Shown piece after piece: positions 48,725-56,191 of a stretch of DNA of 64,000 nucleotides. This stretch comes from Pseudoxanthomonas sp. 3HH-4 (GTDB lineage Bacteria; Pseudomonadota; Gammaproteobacteria; Xanthomonadales; Xanthomonadaceae): assembly GCF_006716465.1 (NCBI RefSeq), contig NZ_VFPB01000001.1:654983-718982 (forward strand). The letters are read 5' to 3'. Every line of letters starts with the position of its first letter. Position 1 is the first letter of the stretch. The position numbers were made by a program, and so were the translations under genes. The notes under the pieces were generated by a model. That model was not told where the DNA came from. It saw nothing but the letters and a program-made list of their open reading frames with translations, and made no database searches.

Positions 48725-49084
48725 ATGAACCTGCCCCTGCACTACGGTGTGCTCGGCGCCATCGAAGCGGGCCTGATCGCGTTCGTCCTCGGTGTGCTCT
48801 GCTTCCTGTTCTGGAACTGGCTGAGCGCCAGGATGCGCTGGTCGATGGGGCATGCCGTCGGTTGGGCCTGCGTCTCGGCCGTGATCATCGGTGCTGGGGT
48901 GGACACCTGGAACATGTTCTACCTCGGTATTTCGAAATTGGAGTCGCCGTTGTATGCGCGGCTGGCATTGCAGGGTATCCACGATCCCGATTCGCTCGGC
49001 TCGCGCGTGGTGCTGGAAATCGCCGGCGCCTTGAGTGGTGTCGCCCTTGGTTGGCAATGGTTCAGCAAGAAAACGCCGGATTGA
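48725..49084 (+). CDS. Four-helix membrane protein, function unknown
   Basis: A 119-residue protein with three to four hydrophobic helices (LGAIEAGLIAFVLGVLCFLF, HAVGWACVSAVIIGAGVDTW, VLEIAGALSGVALGW). No catalytic motif is seen. ATG 48725 places the hydrophobic start correctly; the longer frame from 48629 adds an arginine-rich stretch and is less likely. It is divergent from the oxidoreductase gene. Confidence 0.6.
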   Translation: MNLPLHYGVLGAIEAGLIAFVLGVLCFLFWNWLSARMRWSMGHAVGWACVSAVIIGAGVDTWNMFYLGISKLESPLYARLALQGIHDPDSLGSRVVLEIAGALSGVALGWQWFSKKTPD

Positions 49085-49324
49085 GTGCCGTCAAAAAGCG
49101 AGCAAGAAACGAATACCTAACGGCAAACGATGCGCGACGTCACGCATTCCACGCGCGCCTGACGACATGCTCACGACGCCCTAACACGGGGCTAGCCGAT
49201 GCGATTCCGCTTGTGGTTAAGCGTGCGTGCACGTTCATTTCAGCGCGCCATTTTCGTTCAGAAGCGACGTTGCAAGGTGGGGCCGTGCGCAATCGGACGC
49301 ACTCCCACAGAACGGAGCACTGAC

Positions 49325-49699
49325 ATGACGAAGAACAACCGCAAGCCACTGATCGCCCTGGTCGCCCTGAGCGCCGCGCTGGCCATGCCGCTGGCGTTCG
49401 CCCAGGAAAAGACCGAAGACGCGGCGATGCAGCAGGGCCAGACCGAGCCGACGGCCGAACAGGCGACCGGCGCGGCGACCCAGGATCCCACCCAGAGCAC
49501 GCAGTCCGCGACGCAGGCCAAGCAGGGTTGGGCTGACGTGGATACCGACGGCGACGGCGCCATCAGCAAGCAGGAAGCCTCCGCCAACGCCGGCCTCAGC
49601 CAGGTCTTCGACCAGGCCGACGCCGACGCGGATGGCAAGCTTACCGCCGACGAATACAAGGCGTTCGTCAGCAAGAACTACGGTGACCAGCAGAAGTAA
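49325..49699 (+). CDS. Secreted EF-hand protein (first)
   Basis: A 124-residue protein with a signal peptide (MTKNNRKPLIALVALSAALA, cleaved near AFAQ), a Gln/Thr/Ala-rich linker and two EF-hand loops: DTDGDGAISKQE (about 73-84) and DADADGKLTADE (about 98-109), with the usual D-x-D-x-D-G pattern. It probably binds calcium in the periplasm or outside. GGAG lies 7 bases before ATG 49325. A hairpin terminator follows, and a second EF-hand gene and a lipoprotein gene come next on the same strand. The role is unknown. Confidence 0.8.
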   Translation: MTKNNRKPLIALVALSAALAMPLAFAQEKTEDAAMQQGQTEPTAEQATGAATQDPTQSTQSATQAKQGWADVDTDGDGAISKQEASANAGLSQVFDQADADADGKLTADEYKAFVSKNYGDQQK

Positions 49700-49757
49700 T
49701 CCTGCCCGTCGCACCGGGTCGGTCGCGGCGCCATGACGCCAGCGCGTGACCCGCCGG

Positions 49758-49784
49758 AAAGGGCGGCCTGTCGTGCCGCCCTTT
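49758..49784 (+). terminator. Terminator after the first EF-hand gene
   Basis: AAAGGGCGGC (49758-49767) pairs with GCCGCCCTTT (49775-49784) across a 7-base loop and runs into TCTCTTCC. It separates the two EF-hand genes. Confidence 0.75.
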
Positions 49785-49820
49785 CTCTTCCGGAGGGAAC
49801 TCCATGACGAGGAGGGATCC

Positions 49821-50138
49821 ATGAACACGAAGACGCTGTCCTGCCTGGGTGTGCTGGCCACTGTCATCGCACTCACCACTGCGCCGAGGGCACATGCGCA
49901 GGAGGTGCCGCAGCGCGGTGAGGAACGACCGTCGCCGCAGACGAGCCCGACACCCCCCACGACACCCGTACCGCGCTCGTTCCAGGACCTGGACCGGAAT
50001 GCAGATGGTGCGATCAGCAAGGACGAAGCGGCTGTCGACCCGCCGCTGGCGCAGGTATTCGGCACGCTCGACCAGGATGCCGACGGTCGCCTGACATCGG
50101 AGGAGTACGCGGTGCATGCGCGGCCGGACAACCCCTGA
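49821..50138 (+). CDS. Secreted EF-hand protein (second)
   Basis: A 105-residue protein with a signal peptide (TLSCLGVLATVIALTTAPRA), a Pro/Thr-rich stretch and two EF-hand loops: DRNADGAISKDE and DQDADGRLTSEE. It is a paralogue of the preceding gene in layout, though it differs in linker composition. GGAGG lies 5 bases before ATG 49821. An extra GGAG and an ATG occur at 49804, but in another frame. It is followed at 50 bases by a proline-rich lipoprotein gene. Calcium binding is expected from the loops. Confidence 0.75.
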   Translation: MNTKTLSCLGVLATVIALTTAPRAHAQEVPQRGEERPSPQTSPTPPTTPVPRSFQDLDRNADGAISKDEAAVDPPLAQVFGTLDQDADGRLTSEEYAVHARPDNP

Positions 50139-50187
50139 AGTCACCGCACACATCCATTCCCACGAACCATGCTGCATGGAGGAACCG

Positions 50188-50478
50188 ATGAAGAATCCCA
50201 CCCATACATTGACGCTGGGACTTGGCCTTGCGCTGCTCAGCGCGGGTCTCATGACGGCCTGCGGCCCCAAGCCCGAAGAGATGCCGCCGCCCAGCGCGCC
50301 GGAGCCGATGGAAACCACGCCGCCCACCGACAACGTGGCGCCGCCATCCCCCACTCCGACCGATCAGGCCGTACCGCCGACCGATCCGAACCTGCCACCG
50401 CCGGCCAATCCCAACGCGCCGGAAACCACGCCGCCAGCCACCGACGGCAGCGCACCGCCGCCCAGCAGCGGGGGCTAG
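50188..50478 (+). CDS. Proline-rich lipoprotein
   Basis: A 96-residue lipoprotein. The signal sequence ends in a lipobox MTAC, giving a mature N-terminal Cys-Gly-Pro. The rest is low-complexity Pro/Thr/Ala (for example PPSAPEPMETTPPTDNVAPP), likely an extended, unfolded stalk. GGAGGA lies just before ATG 50188. No family is recognisable. It probably sits in the outer membrane. A hairpin terminator follows 34 bases downstream. Confidence 0.65.
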   Translation: MKNPTHTLTLGLGLALLSAGLMTACGPKPEEMPPPSAPEPMETTPPTDNVAPPSPTPTDQAVPPTDPNLPPPANPNAPETTPPATDGSAPPPSSGG

Positions 50479-50511
50479 CGCACGGACGTAGAGGCATCCC
50501 GCAATGCCACC

Positions 50512-50538
50512 ACGGCCGCCATGTCGCATGGCGGCCGT
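50512..50538 (+). terminator. Hairpin terminator after the proline-rich lipoprotein gene
   Basis: ACGGCCGCCAT (50512-50522) pairs with ATGGCGGCCGT (50528-50538) across 5 bases, followed by ATTCATT. The T content is modest, so termination strength is uncertain. Confidence 0.6.
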
Positions 50539-50605
50539 ATTCATTGATGGCTGGACTGACTGCTATCCTTCGCGGCCTTCGTGAAGAATGCAGGGCAGGG
50601 TTCAA

Positions 50606-51328
50606 ATGGCGCGCATCCGATGGGTCGGCTTCGACGGTGACGACACGCTCTGGAAGAGCGAGGATTACTACCGCCAGGCCGAGGCCGATTTCGAGGCCAT
50701 TCTCGGCACCTACGTGGACCTCGCCGACGCGCGCACGCACCAGCACCTGCTGGATGTCGAGCGTCGTAACCTGAAGATCTTCGGCTACGGCGTGAAGGGC
50801 ATGACGCTGTCGATGCTGGAGACCGCCATCCAGCTGACCGACGAACGCATCAGCGCGCACGACCTGCACCGGGTGATCGAGATCGGGCGCGCCACGCTGC
50901 TGCATCCGGTGGATCTGCTGCCGGGCATCCGCGAGGCCGTCGAGCGCATCGCCGCCGACCATGAGATCGTGCTGATCACCAAGGGCGACCTGTTCCACCA
51001 GGAAGCCAAGATCGCGCAATCCGGCCTGGCCGATCTCTTCCACCGCATCGAGGTGGTGTCCGAGAAGGACGAGCCGACCTATGCGCGCGTGCTGCGCGAA
51101 CTCGAGGTCGAGCCGGCGCGCTTCGCGATGGTCGGCAACTCGCTGCGATCGGACATCGAGCCCGTCCTGGCGCTTGGCGGCTGGGGCATCCACATGCCGT
51201 ACCACGTGACGTGGGCGCTCGAGACCGAGCATGGCGTGGCCCACGATGCGCCACGCCTGCGGGTGGTGGAGAACGCAGGGCAGCTGTCGGATGCGCTTGC
51301 GATGATCGAATCCGTACCGGATGCCTGA
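50606..51328 (+). CDS. HAD-family hydrolase
   Basis: A 240-residue HAD-superfamily phosphatase. Motif I is VGFDGDDTLWKS (nucleophile D10, acid-base D12), motif II is near IVLITKGD, the lysine is in HRIEVVSEKDEPTYARVLRE and motif III/IV is FAMVGNSLRSDIEPVLALGG. The alpha-helical cap between motifs I and II is of the C1 type. The substrate is not predictable. ATG 50606 (MARIRWVGFDGDD) has AGGGCAGGG a few bases upstream; the longer frame from 50588 is less likely. It directly precedes a small exported-protein gene. Confidence 0.85.
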   Translation: MARIRWVGFDGDDTLWKSEDYYRQAEADFEAILGTYVDLADARTHQHLLDVERRNLKIFGYGVKGMTLSMLETAIQLTDERISAHDLHRVIEIGRATLLHPVDLLPGIREAVERIAADHEIVLITKGDLFHQEAKIAQSGLADLFHRIEVVSEKDEPTYARVLRELEVEPARFAMVGNSLRSDIEPVLALGGWGIHMPYHVTWALETEHGVAHDAPRLRVVENAGQLSDALAMIESVPDA

Positions 51329-51370
51329 ATGCGCCCAGCGAAGGCGATAGCCGTGGGGCACAATGGCGCC

Positions 51371-51838
51371 GTGAAGCGCGCGCTGCCCACCTTTGCCTTG
51401 CTGGTCTGCCTGTCGGCCCCGCTGTGCGCGCCTGTCGCCGCGCAGGACGCCACGGCGGCGTATGCGCCCGCCACCGGCGACGCCTCGGTGGATCGCCACC
51501 TGGCGGACATCAACGACTACGCAAGCCGCTACCCCGCGTCCTTCGCCGACGAGATGGCGCGCTACTACACCGTGCCGCGCGCCTACGTGGAAGCGATGCA
51601 GCAGCAACCGGACTGGACCGCCGGCGACATCTTCATGGCCTGTGCGCTGGCGCAGATCGTGGGACAGCCGTGCCGCGCCGTCGTGCGCGAATGGTCGCGC
51701 GACCACGAAGGCGGATGGAAGGCGGTCGCGGGCCGCCTGCAGGCCGAACCCGGCACCGCGCAGTACCGGCGCCTGCGCAGCGCGCTGCAAGCCACCTATC
51801 GCCGCTGGGATCGACCGGCACCTGTAGGCGAGAAGTAA
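51371..51838 (+). CDS. Exported protein of unknown function
   Basis: A 155-residue protein (if started at GTG 51371) with a signal peptide (RALPTFALLVCLSAPLCAP) and a mainly helical body, including VDRHLADINDYASRYPASFA, YYTVPRAYVEAMQQQPDWTA and ALAQIVGQPCRAVVREW. An ATG at 51329 immediately follows the HAD stop and would add 14 residues before the signal. GTG is preferred because it puts the basic residues at the start of the signal. I recognise no family. It converges on the SGNH-cupin gene. Confidence 0.65.
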   Translation: MKRALPTFALLVCLSAPLCAPVAAQDATAAYAPATGDASVDRHLADINDYASRYPASFADEMARYYTVPRAYVEAMQQQPDWTAGDIFMACALAQIVGQPCRAVVREWSRDHEGGWKAVAGRLQAEPGTAQYRRLRSALQATYRRWDRPAPVGEK

Positions 51839-51844
51839 GGGAGG

Positions 51845-51884
51845 AGGAGTGAGGCTTGAGCGAGGCACGCCTTTACTCACTCCT
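51845..51884. terminator. Inverted repeat between convergent genes
   Basis: AGGAGTGAG (51845-51853) faces CTCACTCCT (51876-51884) across 22 bases. A further CACTCACTCC copy follows. It may end both convergent genes; no strong T run is present. Confidence 0.35.
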
Positions 51885-51890
51885 TTCCAC

Positions 51891-53015
51891 TCACTCCTTC
51901 TTCTTCCCGTACATGATCAGCAGCACCAGGTCTTCTTCGCCGTCCTGGCGGATGGCGTGCGTACTGCCGGGGCGCGTCAGCATCGCGTGGCCCGCACGGA
52001 CCTGCTGGACCTGCCCGTCCAGTTCGTAGCTGCCCCTGCCACTCAGCACGTAGTAGATCTCGTCCTTGTGGTGCTGGTGCAGGCCGATGCCCGCGCCCTT
52101 GTGCAGCACGCGCTTGCGGAATTCGAAGCCGAGCGCGGGCGCGTCGCGGAAGAACGGATATGCCGTAGTGGTTCCCGCGCCACCATGCGGCCCCGGCTGC
52201 TCCACCGCGATGTCGTGTTCGTGCACGATCAGGGATGGATTCTGCTGCGCCTTGCGATCCGCGAGCGCGGTCGCGGGTGCGCCGCAGTCGGTGTCGCGTT
52301 TCACGTGGGCCGCAAGCGAGGGGTCGAGCTGTTTCCAGCCCGCCACCACCAGGCAGGCCACCATCACCGCGCCACGCTGCTGAAAATGGGTGTCGTCCTG
52401 CTGGCCCTGTTCCGGCACATGCATGAAGTACGCTTTGCTGGGCTCGTCGCCCGCCGCGCGCAGCCAGTCCATGCTGGCGGCCGACAGGTCGATGAGGCCC
52501 ACATTCTCCCGCGAAGCAAGATCACGCACGGCCTGCGCGTACAGCCCGTGCGTGTCGAGCAGCTGTCCATGGTCGAACTTGCGGCGCGCGACCGGCGTCA
52601 CCAGGATCGGCGTGGCGCCTTTCTGTCGCGCCAATGCCAGGTAGCGCCCCAGCCATTCGGGGAACGCCTGCCGTGGTTCGTTGTAGCGCGTGGGGTCTTC
52701 GATCTTCTCGTCGTTGTGGCCGAACTGGATCAGCAGTACGTCGCCTGCACGCATGTCTTTCGCCATGCCATCGAACCAGCCTTCGGCGATGAAGCTGCGC
52801 GAACTCCGCCCGCTCTGCGCGTGGTTGCGGACCACATAGGTGTCATCCAGGAACCCCTGCAGTTGCTGGCCCCAACCCTCGCGCGGCGCGCGCTCTGGGC
52901 CATAGTGGCTTGCGGTGGAATCGCCGGCGATGAAGACTTGGCGGGGGGGCTGCACCTGCGCGCTGGCCTGCACAGCGCAGGTACAGAGCGCAATCATCAG
53001 AAAAGAGCGAAGCAT
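51891..53015 (-). CDS. SGNH esterase fused to a C-terminal cupin
   Basis: A 374-residue secreted protein with a signal peptide (LRSFLMIALCTCAVQASA). Residues 25-235 form an SGNH/GDSL esterase of the rhamnogalacturonan acetylesterase type: the nucleophile serine is in VFIAGDSTASHYG (G31-D32-S33), GHND in LLIQFGHNDEK, and the catalytic Asp-His pair in QQDDTHFQQRG (D207, H210). Residues 270-374 form a cupin with metal-type residues H313, H315, H316, E319 and H353 (HQHHKDEIYYVLSGRGSYEL). Both parts fit pectin breakdown: deacetylation, and the cupin resembles KdgF-like proteins. It follows kduD in the same direction, with a REP pair in the gap. Confidence 0.85.
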   Translation of the reverse strand: MLRSFLMIALCTCAVQASAQVQPPRQVFIAGDSTASHYGPERAPREGWGQQLQGFLDDTYVVRNHAQSGRSSRSFIAEGWFDGMAKDMRAGDVLLIQFGHNDEKIEDPTRYNEPRQAFPEWLGRYLALARQKGATPILVTPVARRKFDHGQLLDTHGLYAQAVRDLASRENVGLIDLSAASMDWLRAAGDEPSKAYFMHVPEQGQQDDTHFQQRGAVMVACLVVAGWKQLDPSLAAHVKRDTDCGAPATALADRKAQQNPSLIVHEHDIAVEQPGPHGGAGTTTAYPFFRDAPALGFEFRKRVLHKGAGIGLHQHHKDEIYYVLSGRGSYELDGQVQQVRAGHAMLTRPGSTHAIRQDGEEDLVLLIMYGKKKE

Positions 53016-53055
53016 TGCCAGTCTCCGGTATTCGCCAGCACGCGTGCAAAAGCCA

Positions 53056-53209
53056 CTGTAGGAGCGACGTAAGTCGCGATCGCCAAGCCAGAAGACGTTC
53101 CGGCAAGGATCGAAGCCGCTCCAGGCGAAAGCGCCGTCCACTTTTTCCGTATAGATCCGTGTCCACTGCCTTCCTGGTTCTGTGGTCGCGACTTGCGTCG
53201 CTCCTACAG
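53056..53209. repeat. Second inverted pair of GTAG-type REP elements
   Basis: The 26-base unit at 53056-53081 is identical to the copy at 10433-10458. Its inverted partner at 53184-53209 has two mismatches to the perfect complement. The pair flanks about 102 bases between kduD and the SGNH-cupin gene, which lie in the same direction, so it is transcribed and could form hairpins in the message. Confidence 0.85.
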
Positions 53210-53231
53210 AGAGGCACAGCAACTGCACGCG

Positions 53232-53990
53232 TCAGCGTGCCAGCCAGCCACCATCGACGGGGATGATGGCGCCGTTGATGTAGTCCGACGCGCGCGAGGA
53301 CAGGAATACGGCAGCTCCGCCCAGGTCCGACGGCTCACCCCAGCGACCGGCCGGGATGCGGTCCAGGATCGCCTTGTTGCGGTCTTCGTCCGCACGCAGT
53401 TGCGCGGTGTTGTCGGTGGCCATGTAACCGGGCGCGATGGCGTTGATGTTGATGCCCTTGGCGCCCCACTCGTTGGCGAGCAGGCGGGTGATGCCGGCGA
53501 TGCCCGACTTGCTGGCCGTGTACGACGGCACGCGGATGCCGCCCTGGAACGACAGCATCGAGGCGATGTTGATGATCTTGCCGCTGCCCTGCGCGATGAA
53601 GTGGCGTCCGGCGGCCTGCGACATGAAGAACGCGGACTTGATGTTGACGTTCATCACGTCGTCCCAGTCCTTCTCGCTGAAATCGACCGCATCCGCACGA
53701 CGGATCAGGCCGGCGTTGTTGACCAGGATGTCCAGCCCGCCCAGGCCGTCGACGGTTTCCTTCACCAGGCGCTCGACCGGGTCGATGCTGATGAGGTTCG
53801 CTTCGAGGTTGAGGAAGCGACGGCCGAGTGCGCGCACCTTCTCACCGGTTTCGGCGGCTTCGACGATGCCGGCGGCGGCGATATCGGCACCCGCTTCGGC
53901 CAGCGCCACGGCGATGCCCTGGCCGAGGCCGGTATTGGCGCCGGTGACCAGCGCGATCTTGCCTTCGAGACTGAACGGATTGCTTGCCAT
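53232..53990 (-). CDS. kduD: 2-dehydro-3-deoxy-D-gluconate 5-dehydrogenase (KduD)
   Basis: A 252-residue classical SDR that makes 2-keto-3-deoxygluconate from the ketouronate product of KduI. The NAD-binding motif is ALVTGANTGLGQGIAVALAE; NNAGLIRRADAVDF and the catalytic Ser-Tyr-Lys lie in IINIASMLSFQGGIRVPSYT with YTASKSG. The C-terminus AAVFLSSRASDYINGAIIPV is typical. ATG 53990 has GAGGGA 9 bases upstream. It follows kduI with 116 bases between, which hold a small hairpin. The pair processes unsaturated uronates from pectin lyases. Confidence 0.94.
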   Translation of the reverse strand: MASNPFSLEGKIALVTGANTGLGQGIAVALAEAGADIAAAGIVEAAETGEKVRALGRRFLNLEANLISIDPVERLVKETVDGLGGLDILVNNAGLIRRADAVDFSEKDWDDVMNVNIKSAFFMSQAAGRHFIAQGSGKIINIASMLSFQGGIRVPSYTASKSGIAGITRLLANEWGAKGININAIAPGYMATDNTAQLRADEDRNKAILDRIPAGRWGEPSDLGGAAVFLSSRASDYINGAIIPVDGGWLAR

Positions 53991-54106
53991 CGTGGATTCC
54001 CTCGGTGTGGTGCGCTTTGGGTGGAGCGGAGCTTGCTCCGCTGCGCTTGGTGCATCGGTTTCGAATGGTGGTTCAGCCGAGCGAGCCCGGCTCTGCATGA
54101 CGTCGA

Positions 54107-54955
54107 TTACTTCAGCTGGCAGATGTCCAGCACGTGCATGTCGGTGTAGTCCAGGTTCTCGCCACCCATCGCCCAGATGAAGGCGTAGTTGCTGGTGCCC
54201 GAACCCATGTGGATCGACCACGGCGGCGACACCACGGCTTCGTCGTTCTGCACGACGATGTGGCGCTGTGCTTCCGGTTCGCCCATGAAGTGGTAGACGC
54301 GGTCGTTCTCGGCCAGGTCGAAGTAGAAATAGACCTCGCTGCGGCGGTCGTGCAGGTGCGGCGGCATGGTGTTCCACACGCTGCCGGTCTTCAGCACGGT
54401 CAGGCCGAGCAGCAGCTGCGAGGACTGGCAGGTGGCCGGCACGATGAACTGGTAGATGGTGCGCTCGTTGCTGGTTTCCAGCGCGCCGCGCTCCAGTGCG
54501 ACGGCGTCCTTGATCGAGAGCTGCTTGGTCTCGAAGCGCGCATGCGCCGGGGTCGAGGTCAGATAGAACTTGGCGGGGTTGGCCGCATCGTCGGACTCGA
54601 ATGCCACGTCGGCGCTGCCCATCGCCACGTACAGGCCGTCCTTCGGCCCCAGGGCATACGTGGCGCCGTCCACCGTGACCTTGCCCGCGCCAATGCCCAC
54701 GTTGATGACACCCAGTTCGCGCCGCTCCAGGAACGGCTTGCCCGCGGCCGAGGCGGGCTCGGTCTGGCGCGGCAGGTCGACCTTCTTCGACACCGGCGCG
54801 GCGCCGCCGATCACGAAGCGCTCATTGTGCGAGTAGTTCAGCTGCACCGTGTCGGCGACGAAAAGGTTGCCGATCAGGTAGCGGTCGCGCAGCTGGTCGT
54901 TGCTCGCGCCATCCATCATGTCCGGGTGGGTGGCGTGGTAGGTCTTGCAGAACAT
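54107..54955 (-). CDS. kduI: 5-keto-4-deoxyuronate isomerase (KduI)
   Basis: A 282-residue cupin-fold zinc isomerase of pectin catabolism. The zinc ligands are expected in [20 protein letters not shown] (two His and a Glu, about residues 199-206), and [16 protein letters not shown] is near the C-terminus. Family blocks are [20 protein letters not shown] and [20 protein letters not shown] 54955 has GGAG about 8 bases upstream. It is the first gene after a promoter with a LacI-type operator, and is followed by kduD. Confidence 0.94.
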   Translation of the reverse strand: MFCKTYHATHPDMMDGASNDQLRDRYLIGNLFVADTVQLNYSHNERFVIGGAAPVSKKVDLPRQTEPASAAGKPFLERRELGVINVGIGAGKVTVDGATYALGPKDGLYVAMGSADVAFESDDAANPAKFYLTSTPAHARFETKQLSIKDAVALERGALETSNERTIYQFIVPATCQSSQLLLGLTVLKTGSVWNTMPPHLHDRRSEVYFYFDLAENDRVYHFMGEPEAQRHIVVQNDEAVVSPPWSIHMGSGTSNYAFIWAMGGENLDYTDMHVLDICQLK

Positions 54956-55016
54956 GGGCGGCGCTCCGTGGGTGCGGACGCCCGTGGAGCGGGGCGTCGG
55001 GATAGGTCGTGGGGCG

Positions 55017-55045
55017 ATTCTACGGTCTTTGGTAACCGGTGTCAT
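55017..55045 (-). promoter_or_regulatory. kduI promoter with LacI-type operator
   Basis: On the minus strand, -35 ATGACA (55040-55045), a 17-base spacer and -10 TAGAAT (55017-55022) make a good sigma-70 promoter. The near-palindrome TGGTAACCGGTGTCA at 55030-55044 overlaps the -35 and spacer. A near copy lies at 62660-62675. Repression by the adjacent LacI protein is the likely meaning. Confidence 0.72.
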
Positions 55046-55084
55046 TTTGCGGTGCGGCAGCGCGGTGGAGGCCGCACGGGCGGC

Positions 55085-56140
55085 TTACTCCGGCGGCTGC
55101 GAGGAGTCGCGGATGATCAGGTGCGGCCGGATGCTGGCGGCGGCGAGCATCGGCGTGCCCTCGGGCTGGATCAGCATGGCGGCGGCGGTGCGGCCCGTGT
55201 CGCGGGTGTTGCGGCGGACGGAGGTCAGCGAGGGCCACAGGCGCGAGGCCAGCGGGCTGTCGTCGAACCCGACCACCGACAGCTGGCGCGGGATGTTGAT
55301 GCCCGCACGCATGGCCACCTTGTACACGCCGGCGGCCATCTCGTCGTTGCCGGTGAAGATGGCGGTGGGGCGGTTCTTGCCGGATAACAGCTTCTCGGCG
55401 GCGACTACGCCGGATTCGAAGGTGTAGCCGGCTTCGATGATGCGCGACTTCGGAATCTCCAGGCCGCGTTTGGCGAGCGCCTGCACGAAACCGTCCGTGC
55501 GCTCGATCGAGGAGCGATAGGCGCTGGGGCCGGTGATCAGTGCGATATCGGTATGGCCGAGCGACTGCAGGTACTCGGCGGCCTCGGCGGCGCCGTCGCG
55601 GTCGTGGGTGACCACCATGCGCGAGGGCTCGTCCATCGAAACGGACGCGATGCGCGAATAGCGGCAGCCGATCTCGGCCAGCATGTCGGCCAGCGCCTGG
55701 TCTTCCGAGGCGCGCGGCACCAGCATCACGCCGTGCAGCTTCTGCTGCTGCACGAAGCGGCGCACGCCGTCGATGTAGCCGGGGCTGCGGCTGTCGCACG
55801 GATGCACGACCAGTTCGAACCCAGAATCACGCAACGCGTCCAGTGCGCCGTACTGCATGTTCACGATGTACTGCGCGGTCGGGTTGTCGTAGACCATGCC
55901 GATCAGGAACGAGCGGCGGAACGCCAGGCCGCGCGCCATCGGATCGGGCACGTAACCGACTTCCCGCATCAAGGTCTCCACCTTCTCGCGGGTGTCCTTA
56001 CGGACCAGCGGGGAGTGGTTGATGATGCGCGAAACGGTCTTCTTCGAGACGCCGGAAAGCCGTGCGATGTCGTTGATGGTCGCCGCCTTGCCACCGATGG
56101 GCAGGGAGGCGGGGCTTTCGGGCTTCTTGCGCGCGGGCAT
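55085..56140 (-). CDS. LacI-family transcriptional repressor of the pectin genes
   Basis: A 351-residue LacI/GalR-family regulator. The N-terminal DNA-binding headpiece is clear: ATINDIARLSGVSKKTVSRI then INHSPLVRKDTREKV (about residues 20-55), with the hinge YVPDPMARGLAF. The periplasmic-binding-like core contains GVMLVPRASED, VVTHDRDGAAEAAEYLQSLG, TAIFTGNDEMAAGVYKV and LSVVGFDDSPLASRLWPSLT. It lies between kduI and GH43 in the same direction. Two related operators in front of kduI and the FAH-TRAP operon suggest a local role with a KDG-type inducer, but the inducer is inferred. It may be functionally equivalent to the IclR-type KdgR of enterobacteria. Confidence 0.88.
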   Translation of the reverse strand: MPARKKPESPASLPIGGKAATINDIARLSGVSKKTVSRIINHSPLVRKDTREKVETLMREVGYVPDPMARGLAFRRSFLIGMVYDNPTAQYIVNMQYGALDALRDSGFELVVHPCDSRSPGYIDGVRRFVQQQKLHGVMLVPRASEDQALADMLAEIGCRYSRIASVSMDEPSRMVVTHDRDGAAEAAEYLQSLGHTDIALITGPSAYRSSIERTDGFVQALAKRGLEIPKSRIIEAGYTFESGVVAAEKLLSGKNRPTAIFTGNDEMAAGVYKVAMRAGINIPRQLSVVGFDDSPLASRLWPSLTSVRRNTRDTGRTAAAMLIQPEGTPMLAAASIRPHLIIRDSSQPPE

Positions 56141-56191
56141 GGAGTGGGTACGGGTCCGTTCGTCTGTCGGAGGGATTCTAGCGGCTGGGGG

